DNA from: Sipunculus nudus
Taxonomy: Eukaryota; Annelida; Sipuncula; Golfingiida; Sipunculidae
Direction of reading: 5' to 3'
Assembly: GCA_026874595.1 (NCBI GenBank)
Contig: CM049313.1
Location: 79,184,659 to 79,248,658, forward strand
DNA length: 64,000 nucleotides
The notes under the pieces were generated by a model. That model did not search any database and had not been told where the DNA came from. It was given only the letters and a program-made list of their open reading frames with translations. The position numbers and the translations under genes are program-made. This document shows, piece after piece, positions 26,372 to 39,549 of this stretch (its first letter is position 1; each line of letters opens with the position of its first letter).

Positions 26372-28145
26372 GAACTCCTCACACAGCGTTTACCTCAACA
26401 TCACCTCCTATCTGAACTCCTCACACAGCGTTTACATTAACATCAACACTACCTGAACTCCTCACACAGCGTTTACCTCAACATCACCTCCTACCTGAAC
26501 TCCTCACACAGCAAAATAAAATTATCAACATCACCATCTACCTGAACTCCTCACACAGCGTTTACCTCAACCTCACCATCTACCTGAACTCCTCACACAG
26601 CGTTTACATCAACATCACCGTCTACCTGAACTCCTCACGCTGCAAAATAAAATCATCAACATCACCACTACCTGAACTCCTCACACAGCAAAATAAAATC
26701 ATCAACATCACCACCTACCTGAACTCCTCACACAGCGTTTACCTCAAAATCACCTCCTACCTGAACTCCTCACACAGCGTTTACATAAACATCACCACTA
26801 CCTGAACTCCTCACACAGCGTTTACCTCAACATCACCATCTACCTGAACTCCTCACACAGCGTTTTCATCAACATCACCTCCTACCTGAACTCCTCACAC
26901 TGCGTTTATATCAACATCACCATCTACCTGAACTCCTCACACAGCGTTAACATCAACATCACCATCTACCTGAACTCCTCACGCAGCAAAATAAAATCAT
27001 CAACATCACCACTACCTGAACTCCTCACACAGCAAAATAAAATCATCAACATCACCACCTACCTGAACTCCTCACACAGCGTTTACCTCAACCTCACCAT
27101 CTACCTGAACTCCTCACACAGCGTTTACATCAATATCACCATCTACCTGAACTCCTCACACAGCGTTTACCTCAACATCACCATCTACCTGAACTCCTCA
27201 CACAGAGTTTACATCAACATCACCTCCTACCTGAACTCCTCACACAGCGTTTGCATCTACATCACCTTCTACCTGAACTCCTCACACAGCGTTTACATCA
27301 ACATCACCACCAACCTGAACTCCTCACGTAGCAAAATAAAATCATCAATATCACCATCTACCTTACTCCACACGCAGCGTTTAAATCAACATCACCACCT
27401 ACCTGAACTCCTCACACAACGTTTACATCAACATCACCACCTACCTGAACTCCTCACACAGCGTTTACCTCAACATCACCTCCTACCTGAACTCCTCACA
27501 CAGCAAAATAAAATCATCAACATCACCACTATCTGAACTCCTCACACAGCGTTTACCTCAACCTCACCATCTACCTGAACTCCTCACACAGCGTTTACAT
27601 CAACATCACCGTCTACCTGAACTCCTCACGCTGCAAAATAAAATCATCAACATCACCACTACCTGAACTCCTCACACAGCAAAATAAAATCATCAACATC
27701 ACCACCTACCTGAACTCCTCACAGAGCGTTTACCTCAACATAACCACCTACCTGAACTCCTCACACAGCGTTTATATCAACATCACCATCTACCTGAACT
27801 CCTCACACAGCGTTTACCTCAACATCACCATCTACCTGAACTCCTCACACAGCGTTTACATCAACATCAACACCAACCTGAACTCCTCACACAGCGTTTA
27901 TATCAACATCACCATCTACCTGAACTCCTCACGCAGCAAAATAAAAACATCAACATCACCACCTACCTGAACCCTTCACGCAACGTTTACATCAACATCA
28001 CCACCAACCTAAACTCCTCACGTAGCAAAATAAAATCATCAATATAACCATCTACCTTACTCCACACGCAGCGTTTACATCAACATCACCACCTACCTGA
28101 ACTCCTCACACAGCGTTTACCTCAACATCACCTCCTACCTTAACT
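26372..28145 (+). repeat. Dispersed copy of 18,755-20,527
   Basis: CCTCAAAATCACC (26,742 versus 19,125), CACACTGCG, CAGAGCG (27,722 versus 20,104) and CTTAACTCC (28,139 versus 20,521) share an offset of 7,617-7,618. The one-base step comes from CACCATCTACC near 27,140, where the left copy has CACCACTACC. The segment includes the private variants GTTTTCATC and GTTTGCATCTAC. Confidence 0.85.
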
Positions 28146-28834
28146 CCTAACACAGGAAAATAAAATCATCAACATCAACACTATCTGAACTCCTCACACA
28201 GCGTTTACCTCAACATCACCATCTACCTGAACTCCTCACACAGCGTTTACCTCAACCTCACCATATACCTGAACTCCTCACACAGCGTTTACATCAATAT
28301 CACCGCTACCTGAACTCCACACACAGCGTTTACCTCAACATCACCATCTACCTGAACTCCTCACACAGCGTTTACATCAACATCACCTCCTACCTGAACT
28401 CCTCACACAGTGTTTACATCTACATCCCCTCTTACCTGAACTCCTCACACAGCGTTTACATCAACATCACCATCTACCTTACTCCACACGCAGCGTTTAA
28501 ATCAACATCACCAACTACCTGAACTCCTCACACAGCGTTTACATCAACATCACCTCCTACCTGAACTCCTCACACAGCGTTTACATCAACATCACCACCA
28601 ACCTGAACTCCTCACGTAGCAAAATAAAATCATCAATATCACCATCTACCTTACTCGACACGCAGCGTTTAAATCAACATCACCAACTACCTGAACTCCT
28701 CACACAGGGTTTACCTCAACATCACCTCCTACCTGAACTCCTCACACAGCAAAATAAAATCATCACCATCACAACCTACCTGAACTCCTCACACAGCAAA
28801 ATAAAATCATCAACATCACAACCTACCTGAACTC
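28146..28834 (+). repeat. Core block continuing the copy of 22.8-24.9 kb
   Basis: This is part of the segment (about 27,455-29,522) that matches 22,814-24,881 at an offset of 4,641. It holds the core block ending in CTTACTCG at 28,650 and the CACAACCTACC doublet near 28,770-28,830. Nothing other than satellite is present. Confidence 0.8.
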
Positions 28835-30601
28835 CTCACACAGCGTTTACCTCAACATCACCTCCTATCTGAACTCCTCACACAGCGTTTACATTAACAT
28901 CAACACTACCTGAACTCCTCACACAGCGTTTACCTCAACATCACCTCCTACCTGAACTCCTCACACAGCAAAATAAAATCATCAACATCACCACTATCTG
29001 AACTCCTCACACAGCGTTTACCTCAACCTCACCATCTACCTGAACTCCTCACACAGCGTTTACATCAACATCACCGTCTACCTGAACTCCTCACGCTGCA
29101 AAATAAAATCATCAACATCACCAATACCTGAACTCCTCACACAGCAAAATAAAATCATCAACATCACCACCTACCTGAACTCCTCACAGAGCGTTTACCT
29201 CAACATAACCACCTACCTGAACTCCTCACACAGCGTTTATATCAACATCACCATCTACCTGAACTCCTCACACAGCGTTTACCTCAACATCACCATCTAC
29301 CTGAACTCCTCACACAGCGTTTACATCAACATCAACACCAACCTGAACTCCTCACACAGCGTTTATATCAACATCACCATCTACCTGAACTCCTCACGCA
29401 GCAAAATAAAAACATCAACATCACCACCTACCTGAACCCTTCACGCAACGTTTACATCAACATCACCACCAACCTGAACTCCTCACGTAGCAAAATAAAA
29501 TCATCAATATAACCATCTACCTTACTCCACACGCAGCGTTTACATCAACATCACCACCTAATTGAACTCCTCACACAGCGTTTACATCAACATCACCACC
29601 TACCTGAACTCCTCACACAGCGTTTACCTCAACATCACCTCCTACCTTAACTCCTAACACAGGAAAATAAAATCATCAACATCAACACTATCTGAACTCC
29701 TCACACAGCGTTTACCTCAACATCACCATCTACCTGAACTCCTCACACAGCGTTTACCTCAAACTCACCATATACCTGAACTCCTCACACAGCGTTTACA
29801 TCAATATCACCGCTACCTGAACTCCACACACAGCGTTTACCTCAACATCACCATCTACCTGAACTCCTCACACAGAGTTTACATCAACATCACCTCCTAC
29901 CTGAACTCCTCACACAGTGTTTACATCTACATCCCCTCTTACCTGAACTCCTCACACAGCGTTTACATCAACATCACCATCTACCTTACTCCACACGCAG
30001 CGTTTAAATCAACATCACCAACTACCTGAACTCCTCACACAGCGTTTACATCAACATCACCTCCTACCTGAACTCCTCACACAGCGTTTACATCAACATC
30101 ACCACCAACCTGAACTCCTCACGTAGCAAAATAAAATCATCAATATCACCATCTACCTTACTCGACACGCAGCGTTTAAATCAACATCACCAACTACCTG
30201 AACTCCTCACACAGGGTTTACCTCAACATCACCTCCTACCTGAACTCCTCACACAGCAAAATAAAATCATCACCATCACCACTACCTGAACTCCTCACAC
30301 AGCAAAATAAAATCATCAACATCACCACCTACCTGAACTCCTCACACAGCGTTTACCTCAACATCACCTCCTACCTGAACTCCTCACACAGCAAAATAAA
30401 ATCATCACCATCACCACTACCTGAACTCCTCACACAGCAAAATAAAATCATCAACATCACCACCTACCTGAACTCCTCACGGAGCGTTTACCTCAACATA
30501 ACCACCTACCTGAACTCCTCACACAGCGTTTATATCAACATCACCATCTACCTGAACTCCTCACACAGCGTTTACCTCAACATCACCATCTACCTGAACT
30601 C
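28835..30601 (+). repeat. 1,767-bp HOR, copy 1
   Basis: Three landmark sets recur every 1,767 bp: CTTAACTCC (29,646, 31,413, 33,180), CTTACTCG (30,157, 31,924, 33,691) and CAGAGCG (29,187, 30,954, 32,721). The unit carries CAGAGTTTACATC, the CCTCAAACTCACC variant and, near its right end, CACGGAGCG (about 30,479). Confidence 0.9.
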
Positions 30602-32368
30602 CTCACACAGCGTTTACCTCAACATCACCTCCTATCTGAACTCCTCACACAGCGTTTACATTAACATCAACACTACCTGAACTCCTCACACAGCGTTTAC
30701 CTCAACATCACCTCCTACCTGAACTCCTCACACAGCAAAATAAAATCATCAACATCACCACTATCTGAACTCCTCACACAGCGTTTACCTCAACCTCACC
30801 ATCTACCTGAACTCCTCACACAGCGTTTACATCAACATCACCGTCTACCTGAACTCCTCACGCTGCAAAATAAAATCATCAACATCACCAATACCTGAAC
30901 TCCTCACACAGCAAAATAAAATCATCAACATCACCACCTACCTGAACTCCTCACAGAGCGTTTACCTCAACATAACCACCTACCTGAACTCCTCACACAG
31001 CGTTTATATCAACATCACCATCTACCTGAACTCCTCACACAGCGTTTACCTCAACATCACCATCTACCTGAACTCCTCACACAGCGTTTACATCAACATC
31101 AACACCAACCTGAACTCCTCACACAGCGTTTATATCAACATCACCATCTACCTGAACTCCTCACGCAGCAAAATAAAAACATCAACATCACCACCTACCT
31201 GAACCCTTCACGCAACGTTTACATCAACATCACCACCAACCTGAACTCCTCACGTAGCAAAATAAAATCATCAATATAACCATCTACCTTACTCCACACG
31301 CAGCGTTTACATCAACATCACCACCTAATTGAACTCCTCACACAGCGTTTACATCAACATCACCACCTACCTGAACTCCTCACACAGCGTTTACCTCAAC
31401 ATCACCTCCTACCTTAACTCCTAACACAGGAAAATAAAATCATCAACATCAACACTATCTGAACTCCTCACACAGCGTTTACCTCAACATCACCATCTAC
31501 CTGAACTCCTCACACAGCGTTTACCTCAAACTCACCATATACCTGAACTCCTCACACAGCGTTTACATCAATATCACCGCTACCTGAACTCCACACACAG
31601 CGTTTACCTCAACATCACCATCTACCTGAACTCCTCACACAGAGTTTACATCAACATCACCTCCTACCTGAACTCCTCACACAGTGTTTACATCTACATC
31701 CCCTCTTACCTGAACTCCTCACACAGCGTTTACATCAACATCACCATCTACCTTACTCCACACGCAGCGTTTAAATCAACATCACCAACTACCTGAACTC
31801 CTCACACAGCGTTTACATCAACATCACCTCCTACCTGAACTCCTCACACAGCGTTTACATCAACATCACCACCAACCTGAACTCCTCACGTAGCAAAATA
31901 AAATCATCAATATCACCATCTACCTTACTCGACACGCAGCGTTTAAATCAACATCACCAACTACCTGAACTCCTCACACAGGGTTTACCTCAACATCACC
32001 TCCTACCTGAACTCCTCACACAGCAAAATAAAATCATCACCATCACCACTACCTGAACTCCTCACACAGCAAAATAAAATCATCAACATCACCACCTACC
32101 TGAACTCCTCACACAGCGTTTACCTCAACATCACCTCCTACCTGAACTCCTCACACAGCAAAATAAAATCATCACCATCACCACTACCTGAACTCCTCAC
32201 ACAGCAAAATAAAATCATCAACATCACCACCTACCTGAACTCCTCACGGAGCGTTTACCTCAACATAACCACCTACCTGAACTCCTCACACAGCGTTTAT
32301 ATCAACATCACCATCTACCTGAACTCCTCACACAGCGTTTACCTCAACATCACCATCTACCTGAACTC
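30602..32368 (+). repeat. 1,767-bp HOR, copy 2
   Basis: All landmarks repeat at exactly 1,767 bp from copy 1, and I noticed no length change. The CACGGAGCG private variant recurs near 32,246, so this variant arose before the duplication. Confidence 0.9.
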
Positions 32369-34135
32369 CTCACACAGCGTTTACCTCAACATCACCTCCT
32401 ATCTGAACTCCTCACACAGCGTTTACATTAACATCAACACTACCTGAACTCCTCACACAGCGTTTACCTCAACATCACCTCCTACCTGAACTCCTCACAC
32501 AGCAAAATAAAATCATCAACATCACCACTATCTGAACTCCTCACACAGCGTTTACCTCAACCTCACCATCTACCTGAACTCCTCACACAGCGTTTACATC
32601 AACATCACCGTCTACCTGAACTCCTCACGCTGCAAAATAAAATCATCAACATCACCAATACCTGAACTCCTCACACAGCAAAATAAAATCATCAACATCA
32701 CCACCTACCTGAACTCCTCACAGAGCGTTTACCTCAACATAACCACCTACCTGAACTCCTCACACAGCGTTTATATCAACATCACCATCTACCTGAACTC
32801 CTCACACAGCGTTTACCTCAACATCACCATCTACCTGAACTCCTCACACAGCGTTTACATCAACATCAACACCAACCTGAACTCCTCACACAGCGTTTAT
32901 ATCAACATCACCATCTACCTGAACTCCTCACGCAGCAAAATAAAAACATCAACATCACCACCTACCTGAACCCTTCACGCAACGTTTACATCAACATCAC
33001 CACCAACCTGAACTCCTCACGTAGCAAAATAAAATCATCAATATAACCATCTACCTTACTCCACACGCAGCGTTTACATCAACATCACCACCTAATTGAA
33101 CTCCTCACACAGCGTTTACATCAACATCACCACCTACCTGAACTCCTCACACAGCGTTTACCTCAACATCACCTCCTACCTTAACTCCTAACACAGGAAA
33201 ATAAAATCATCAACATCAACACTATCTGAACTCCTCACACAGCGTTTACCTCAACATCACCATCTACCTGAACTCCTCACACAGCGTTTACCTCAAACTC
33301 ACCATATACCTGAACTCCTCACACAGCGTTTACATCAATATCACCGCTACCTGAACTCCACACACAGCGTTTACCTCAACATCACCATCTACCTGAACTC
33401 CTCACACAGAGTTTACATCAACATCACCTCCTACCTGAACTCCTCACACAGTGTTTACATCTACATCCCCTCTTACCTGAACTCCTCACACAGCGTTTAC
33501 ATCAACATCACCATCTACCTTACTCCACACGCAGCGTTTAAATCAACATCACCAACTACCTGAACTCCTCACACAGCGTTTACATCAACATCACCTCCCA
33601 CCTGAACTCCTCACACAGCGTTTACATCAACATCACCACCAACCTGAACTCCTCACGTAGCAAAATAAAATCATCAATATCACCATCTACCTTACTCGAC
33701 ACGCAGCGTTTAAATCAACATCACCAACTACCTGAACTCCTCACACAGGGTTTACCTCAACATCACCTCCTACCTGAACTCCTCACACAGCAAAATAAAA
33801 TCATCACCATCACCACTACCTGAACTCCTCACACAGCAAAATAAAATCATCAACATCACCACCTACCTGAACTCCTCACACAGCGTTTACCTCAACATCA
33901 CCTCCTACCTGAACTCCTCACACAGCAAAATAAAATCATCACCATCACCACTACCTGAACTCCTCACACAGCAAAATAAAATCATCAACATCACCACCTA
34001 CCTGAACTCCTCACAGAGCGTTTACCTCAACATAACCACCTACCTGAACTCCTCACACAGCGTTTATATCAACATCACCATCTACCTGAACTCCTCACAC
34101 AGCGTTTACCTCAACATCACCATCTACCTGAACTC
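32369..34135 (+). repeat. 1,767-bp HOR, copy 3
   Basis: This unit follows copies 1 and 2 at the same spacing but with CACCTCCCACC near 33,594. It has CACAGAGCG (34,014) where the others have CACGGAGCG. Similarity to the family ends near 34,135, where CAACACCAACC replaces CCTATCTGAAC. Confidence 0.88.
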
Positions 34136-34385
34136 CTCACACAGCGTTTACATCAACATCAACACCAACCTGAACTCCTCACACAGCGTTTATATCAACA
34201 TCACCATCTACCTGAACTCCTCACGCAGCAAAATAAAAACATCAACATCACCACCTACCTGAACCCTTCACGCAACGTTTACATCAACATCACCACCAAC
34301 CTAAACTCCTCACGTAGCAAAATAAAATCATCAATATAACCATCTACCTTACTCCACACGCAGCGTTTACATCAACATCACCACC
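34136..34385 (+). repeat. Short linker between the 1,767-bp and 5,164-bp HORs
   Basis: The linker contains CAACACCAACC, the AAAATAAAAAC module, CCCTTCACGCAACG and CACGTAGC, the same string that closes most domain-2 HORs. No gene is present. Confidence 0.75.
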
Positions 34386-37300
34386 TACCTGAACTCCTCA
34401 CACAGCGTTTACCTCAACATCACCTCCTACCTTAACTCCTAACACAGGAAAATAAAATCATCAACATCAACACTATCTGAACTCCTCACACAGCGTTTAC
34501 CTCAACATCACCATCTACCTGAACTCCTCACACAGCGTTTACCTCAACCTCACCATATACCTGAACTCCTCACACAGCGTTTACATCAATATCACCGCTA
34601 CCTGAACTCCACACACAGCGTTTACCTCAACATCACCATCTACCTGAACTCCTCACACAGCGTTTACATCAACATCACCTCCTACCTGAACTCCTCACAC
34701 AGTGTTTACATCTACATCCCCTCTTACCTGAACTCCTCACACAGCGTTTACATCAACATCACCATCTACCTTACTCCACACGCAGCGTTTAAATCAACAT
34801 CACCAACTACCTGAACTCCTCACACAGCGTTTACATCAACATCACCTCCTACCTGAACTCCTCACACAGCGTTTACATCAACATCACCACCAACCTGAAC
34901 TCCTCACGTAGCAAAATAAAATCATCAATATCACCATCTACCTTACTCGACACGCAGCGTTTAAATCAACATCACCAACTACCTGAACTCCTCACACAGG
35001 GTTTACCTCAACATCACCTCCTACCTGAACTCCTCACACAGCAAAATAAAATCATCACCATCACCACTACCTGAACTCCTCACACAGCAAAATAAAATCA
35101 TCAACATCACAACCTACCTGAACTCCTCACACAGCGTTTACCTCAACATCACCTCCTATCTGAACTCCTCACACAGCGTTTACATTAACATCAACACTAC
35201 CTGAACTCCTCACACAGCGTTTACCTCAACATCACCTCCTACCTGAACTCCTCACACAGCAAAATAAAATCATCAACATCACCACTATCTGAACTCCTCA
35301 CACAGCGTTTACCTCAACCTCACCATCTACCTGAACTCCTCACACAGCGTTTACATCAACATCACCGTCTACCTGAACTCCTCACGCTGCAAAATAAAAT
35401 CATCAACATCACCAATACCTGAACTCCTCACACAGCAAAATAAAATCATCAACATCACCACCTACCTGAACTCCTCACAGAGCGTTTACCTCAACATAAC
35501 CACCTACCTGAACTCCTCACACAGCGTTTATATCAACATCACCATCTACCTGAACTCCTCACACAGCGTTTACCTCAACATCACCATCTACCTGAACTCC
35601 TCACACAGCGTTTACATCAACATCAACACCAACCTGAACTCCTCACACAGCGTTTATATCAACATCACCATCTACCTGAACTCCTCACGCAGCAAAATAA
35701 AAACATCAACATCACCACCTACCTGAACCCTTCACGCAACGTTTACATCAACATCACCACCAACCTGAACTCCTCACGTAGCAAAATAAAATCATCAATA
35801 TAACCATCTACCTTACTCCACACGCAGCGTTTACATCAACATCACCACCTAATTGAACTCCTCACACAGCGTTTACATCAACATCACCACCTACCTGAAC
35901 TCCTCACACAGCGTTTACCTCAACATCACCTCCTACCTTAACTCCTAACACAGGAAAATAAAATCATCAACATCAACACTATCTGAACTCCTCACACAGC
36001 GTTTACCTCAACATCACCATCTACCTGAACTCCTCACACAGCGTTTACCTCAAACTCACCATATACCTGAACTCCTCACACAGCGTTTACATCAATATCA
36101 CCGCTACCTGAACTCCACACACAGCGTTTACCTCAACATCACCATCTACCTGAACTCCTCACACAGAGTTTACATCAACATCACCTCCTACCTGAACTCC
36201 TCACACAGTGTTTACATCTACATCCCCTCTTACCTGAACTCCTCACACAGCGTTTACATCAACATCACCATCTACCTTACTCCACACGCAGCGTTTAAAT
36301 CAACATCACCAACTACCTGAACTCCTCACACAGCGTTTACATCAACATCACCTCCCACCTGAACTCCTCACACAGCGTTTACATCAACATCACCACCAAC
36401 CTGAACTCCTCACGTAGCAAAATAAAATCATCAATATCACCATCTACCTTACTCGACACGCAGCGTTTAAATCAACATCACCAACTACCTGAACTCCTCA
36501 CACAGGGTTTACCTCAACATCACCTCCTATCTGAACTCCTCACACAGCGTTTACATTAACATCAACACTACCTGAACTCCTCACACAGCGTTTACCTCAA
36601 CATCACCTCCTACCTGAACTCCTCACACAGCAAAATAAAATTATCAACATCACCATCTACCTGAACTCCTCACAGAGCGTTTACCTCAACCTCACCATCT
36701 ACCTGAACTCCTCACACAGCGTTTACATCAACATCACGGTCTACCTGAACTCCTCACGCTGCAAAATAAAATCATCAACATCACCACTACCTGAACTCCT
36801 CACACAGCAAAATAAAATTATCAACATCACCATCTACCTGAACTCCTCACAGAGCGTTTACCTCAACCTCACCATCTACCTGAACTCCTCACACAGCGTT
36901 TACATCAACATCACGGTCTACCTGAACTCCTCACGCTGCAAAATAAAATCATCAACATCACCACTACCTGAACTCCTCACACAGCAAAATAAAATCATCA
37001 ACATCACCACCTACCTGAACTCCTCACACAGCGTTTACCTCAACATCACCTCCTACCTGAACTCCTCACACAGCGTTTACATTAACATCACCACTACCTG
37101 AACTCCTCACACAGCGTTTACCTCAACATCACCATCTACCTGAACTCCTCACACAGCGTTTTCATCAACATCACCTCCTACCTGAACTCCTCACACTGCG
37201 TTTATATCAACATCACCATCTACCTGAACTCCTCACACAGCGTTAACATCAACATCACCATCTACCTGAACTCCTCACGCAGCAAAATAAAATCATCAAC

Positions 37301-39549
37301 ATCACCACTACCTGAACTCCTCACACAGCAAAATAAAATCATCAACATCACCACCTACCTGAACTCCTCACACAGCGTTTACCTCAACATCACCATCTAC
37401 CTGAACTCCTCACACAGCATTTACATCAATATCACCACTACCTGAACTCCTCACACAGCGTTTACCTCAACATCACCATCTACCTGAACTCCTCACACAG
37501 CGTTTACATCAACATCACCTCCTACCTGAACTCCTCACACAGCGTTTACATCTACATCACCTTCTACCTGAACTCCTCACACAGCGTTTACATCAACATC
37601 ACCACCAACCTGAACTCCTCACGTAGCAAAATAAAATCATCAATATCACCATCTACCTTACTCCACACGCAGCGTTTAAATCAACATCACCACCTACCTG
37701 AACTCCTCACACAACGTTTACATCAACATCACCACCTACCTGAACTCCTCACACAGCGTTTACCTCAACATCACCTCCTACCTGAACTCCTCACACAGCA
37801 AAATAAAATCATCAACATCACCACTATCTGAACTCCTCACACAGCGTTTACCTCAACCTCACCATCTACCTGAACTCCTCACACAGCGTTTACATCAACA
37901 TCACCGTCTACCTGAACTCCTCACGCTGCAAAATAAAATCATCAACATCACCACTACCTGAACTCCTCACACAGCAAAATAAAATCATCAACATCACCAC
38001 CTACCTGAACTCCTCACAGAGCGTTTATATCAACATCACCATCTACCTGAACTCCTCACACAGCAAATTAAAATCATCAACATCACCACTACCTGAACCC
38101 CTCACACAGCAAAATAAAATCATCAACATCACCATCTACCTGAACTCCTCACACAGCGTTTACCTCAACATCACCATCTACCTGAACTCCTCACACAGCG
38201 TTTACATCAACATCAACACCTACCTGAACTCCTCACACAACGTTTACCTCAACATCACCACCTACCTGAACTCCTCACACAGCGTTTACATCAACATCAC
38301 CACCAACCTGAACTCCTCACGTAGCAAAATAAAATCATCAATATCACCATCTACCTTACTCGACACGCAGCGTTTAAATCAACATCACCAACTACCTGAA
38401 CTCCTCACACAGCGTTTACCTCAACATCACCTCCTACCTTAACTCCTAACACAGGAAAATAAAATCATCAACATCAACACTATCTGAACTCCTCACACAG
38501 CGTTTACCTAAACATCACCATCTACCTGAACTCCTCACACAGCGTTTACCTCAACCTCACCATATACCTGAACTCCTCACACAGCGTTTACATCAACATC
38601 ACCACCAACCTGAACTCCTCACGTAGCAAAATAAAATCATCAATATCACCATCTACCTTACTCGACACGCAGCGTTTAAATCAACATCACCAACTACCTG
38701 AACTCCTCACACAGTGTTTACATCTACATCCCCTCTTACCTGAACTCCTCACACAGCGTTTACATCAACATCACCATCTACCTTACTCCACACGCAGCGT
38801 TTAAATCAACATCACCAACTACCTGAACTCCTCACACAGCGTTTACATCAACATCACCTCCTACCTGAACTCCTCACACAGCGTTTACATCAACATCACC
38901 ACCAACCTGAACTCCTCACGTAGCAAAATAAAATCATCAATATCACCATCTACCTTACTCGACACGCAGCGTTTAAATCAACATCACCAACTACCTGAAC
39001 TCCTCACACAGTGTTTACATCTACATCCCCTCTTACCTGAACTCCTCACACAGCGTTTACATCAACATCACCATCTACCTTACTCCACACGCAGCGTTTA
39101 CCTCAACATCACCTCCTACCTGAACTCCTCACACAGCAAAATAAAATCATCAACATCACCACTATCTGAACTCCTCACACAGCGTTTACCTCAACCTCAC
39201 CATCTACCTGAACTCCTCACACAGCGTTTACATCAACATCACCGTCTACCTGAACTCCTCACGCTGCAAAATAAAATCATCAACATCACCAATACCTGAA
39301 CTCCTCACACAGCAAAATAAAATCATCAACATCACCACCTACCTGAACTCCTCACAGAGCGTTTACCTCAACATAACCACCTACCTGAACTCCTCACACA
39401 GCGTTTATATCAACATCACCATCTACCTGAACTCCTCACACAGCGTTTACCTCAACATCACCATCTACCTGAACTCCTCACACAGCGTTTTCATCAACAT
39501 CACCTCCTACCTGAACTCCTCACACTGCGTTTATATCAACATCACCATC
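34386..39549 (+). repeat. 5,164-bp tandem duplication, copy 1
   Basis: Landmarks recur at exactly 5,164 bp: CTTAACTCC (34,431/39,595, 35,937/41,101, 38,438/43,602), CAGAGCG (35,478/40,642) and CAGCAAATTAAAATC (38,061/43,225). Within the copy, about 36,815-37,280 differ from the equivalent part of copy 2. The match fades near 39,487, where CACAGCGTTTTCATC is found instead of CACAGCGTTTACATC. Confidence 0.88.
36640..36963 (+). repeat. Local duplication of about 161 bp inside the 5,164-bp unit
   Basis: An AAAATTATC module, CACAGAGCGTTTACC, CACGGTCTACC and CACGCTGC appear twice in succession (CACGGTC near 36,736 and 36,911). Copy 2 of the 5,164-bp duplication has only one CACGGTC (near 41,900). 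This doubling is therefore private to copy 1. Confidence 0.8.
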
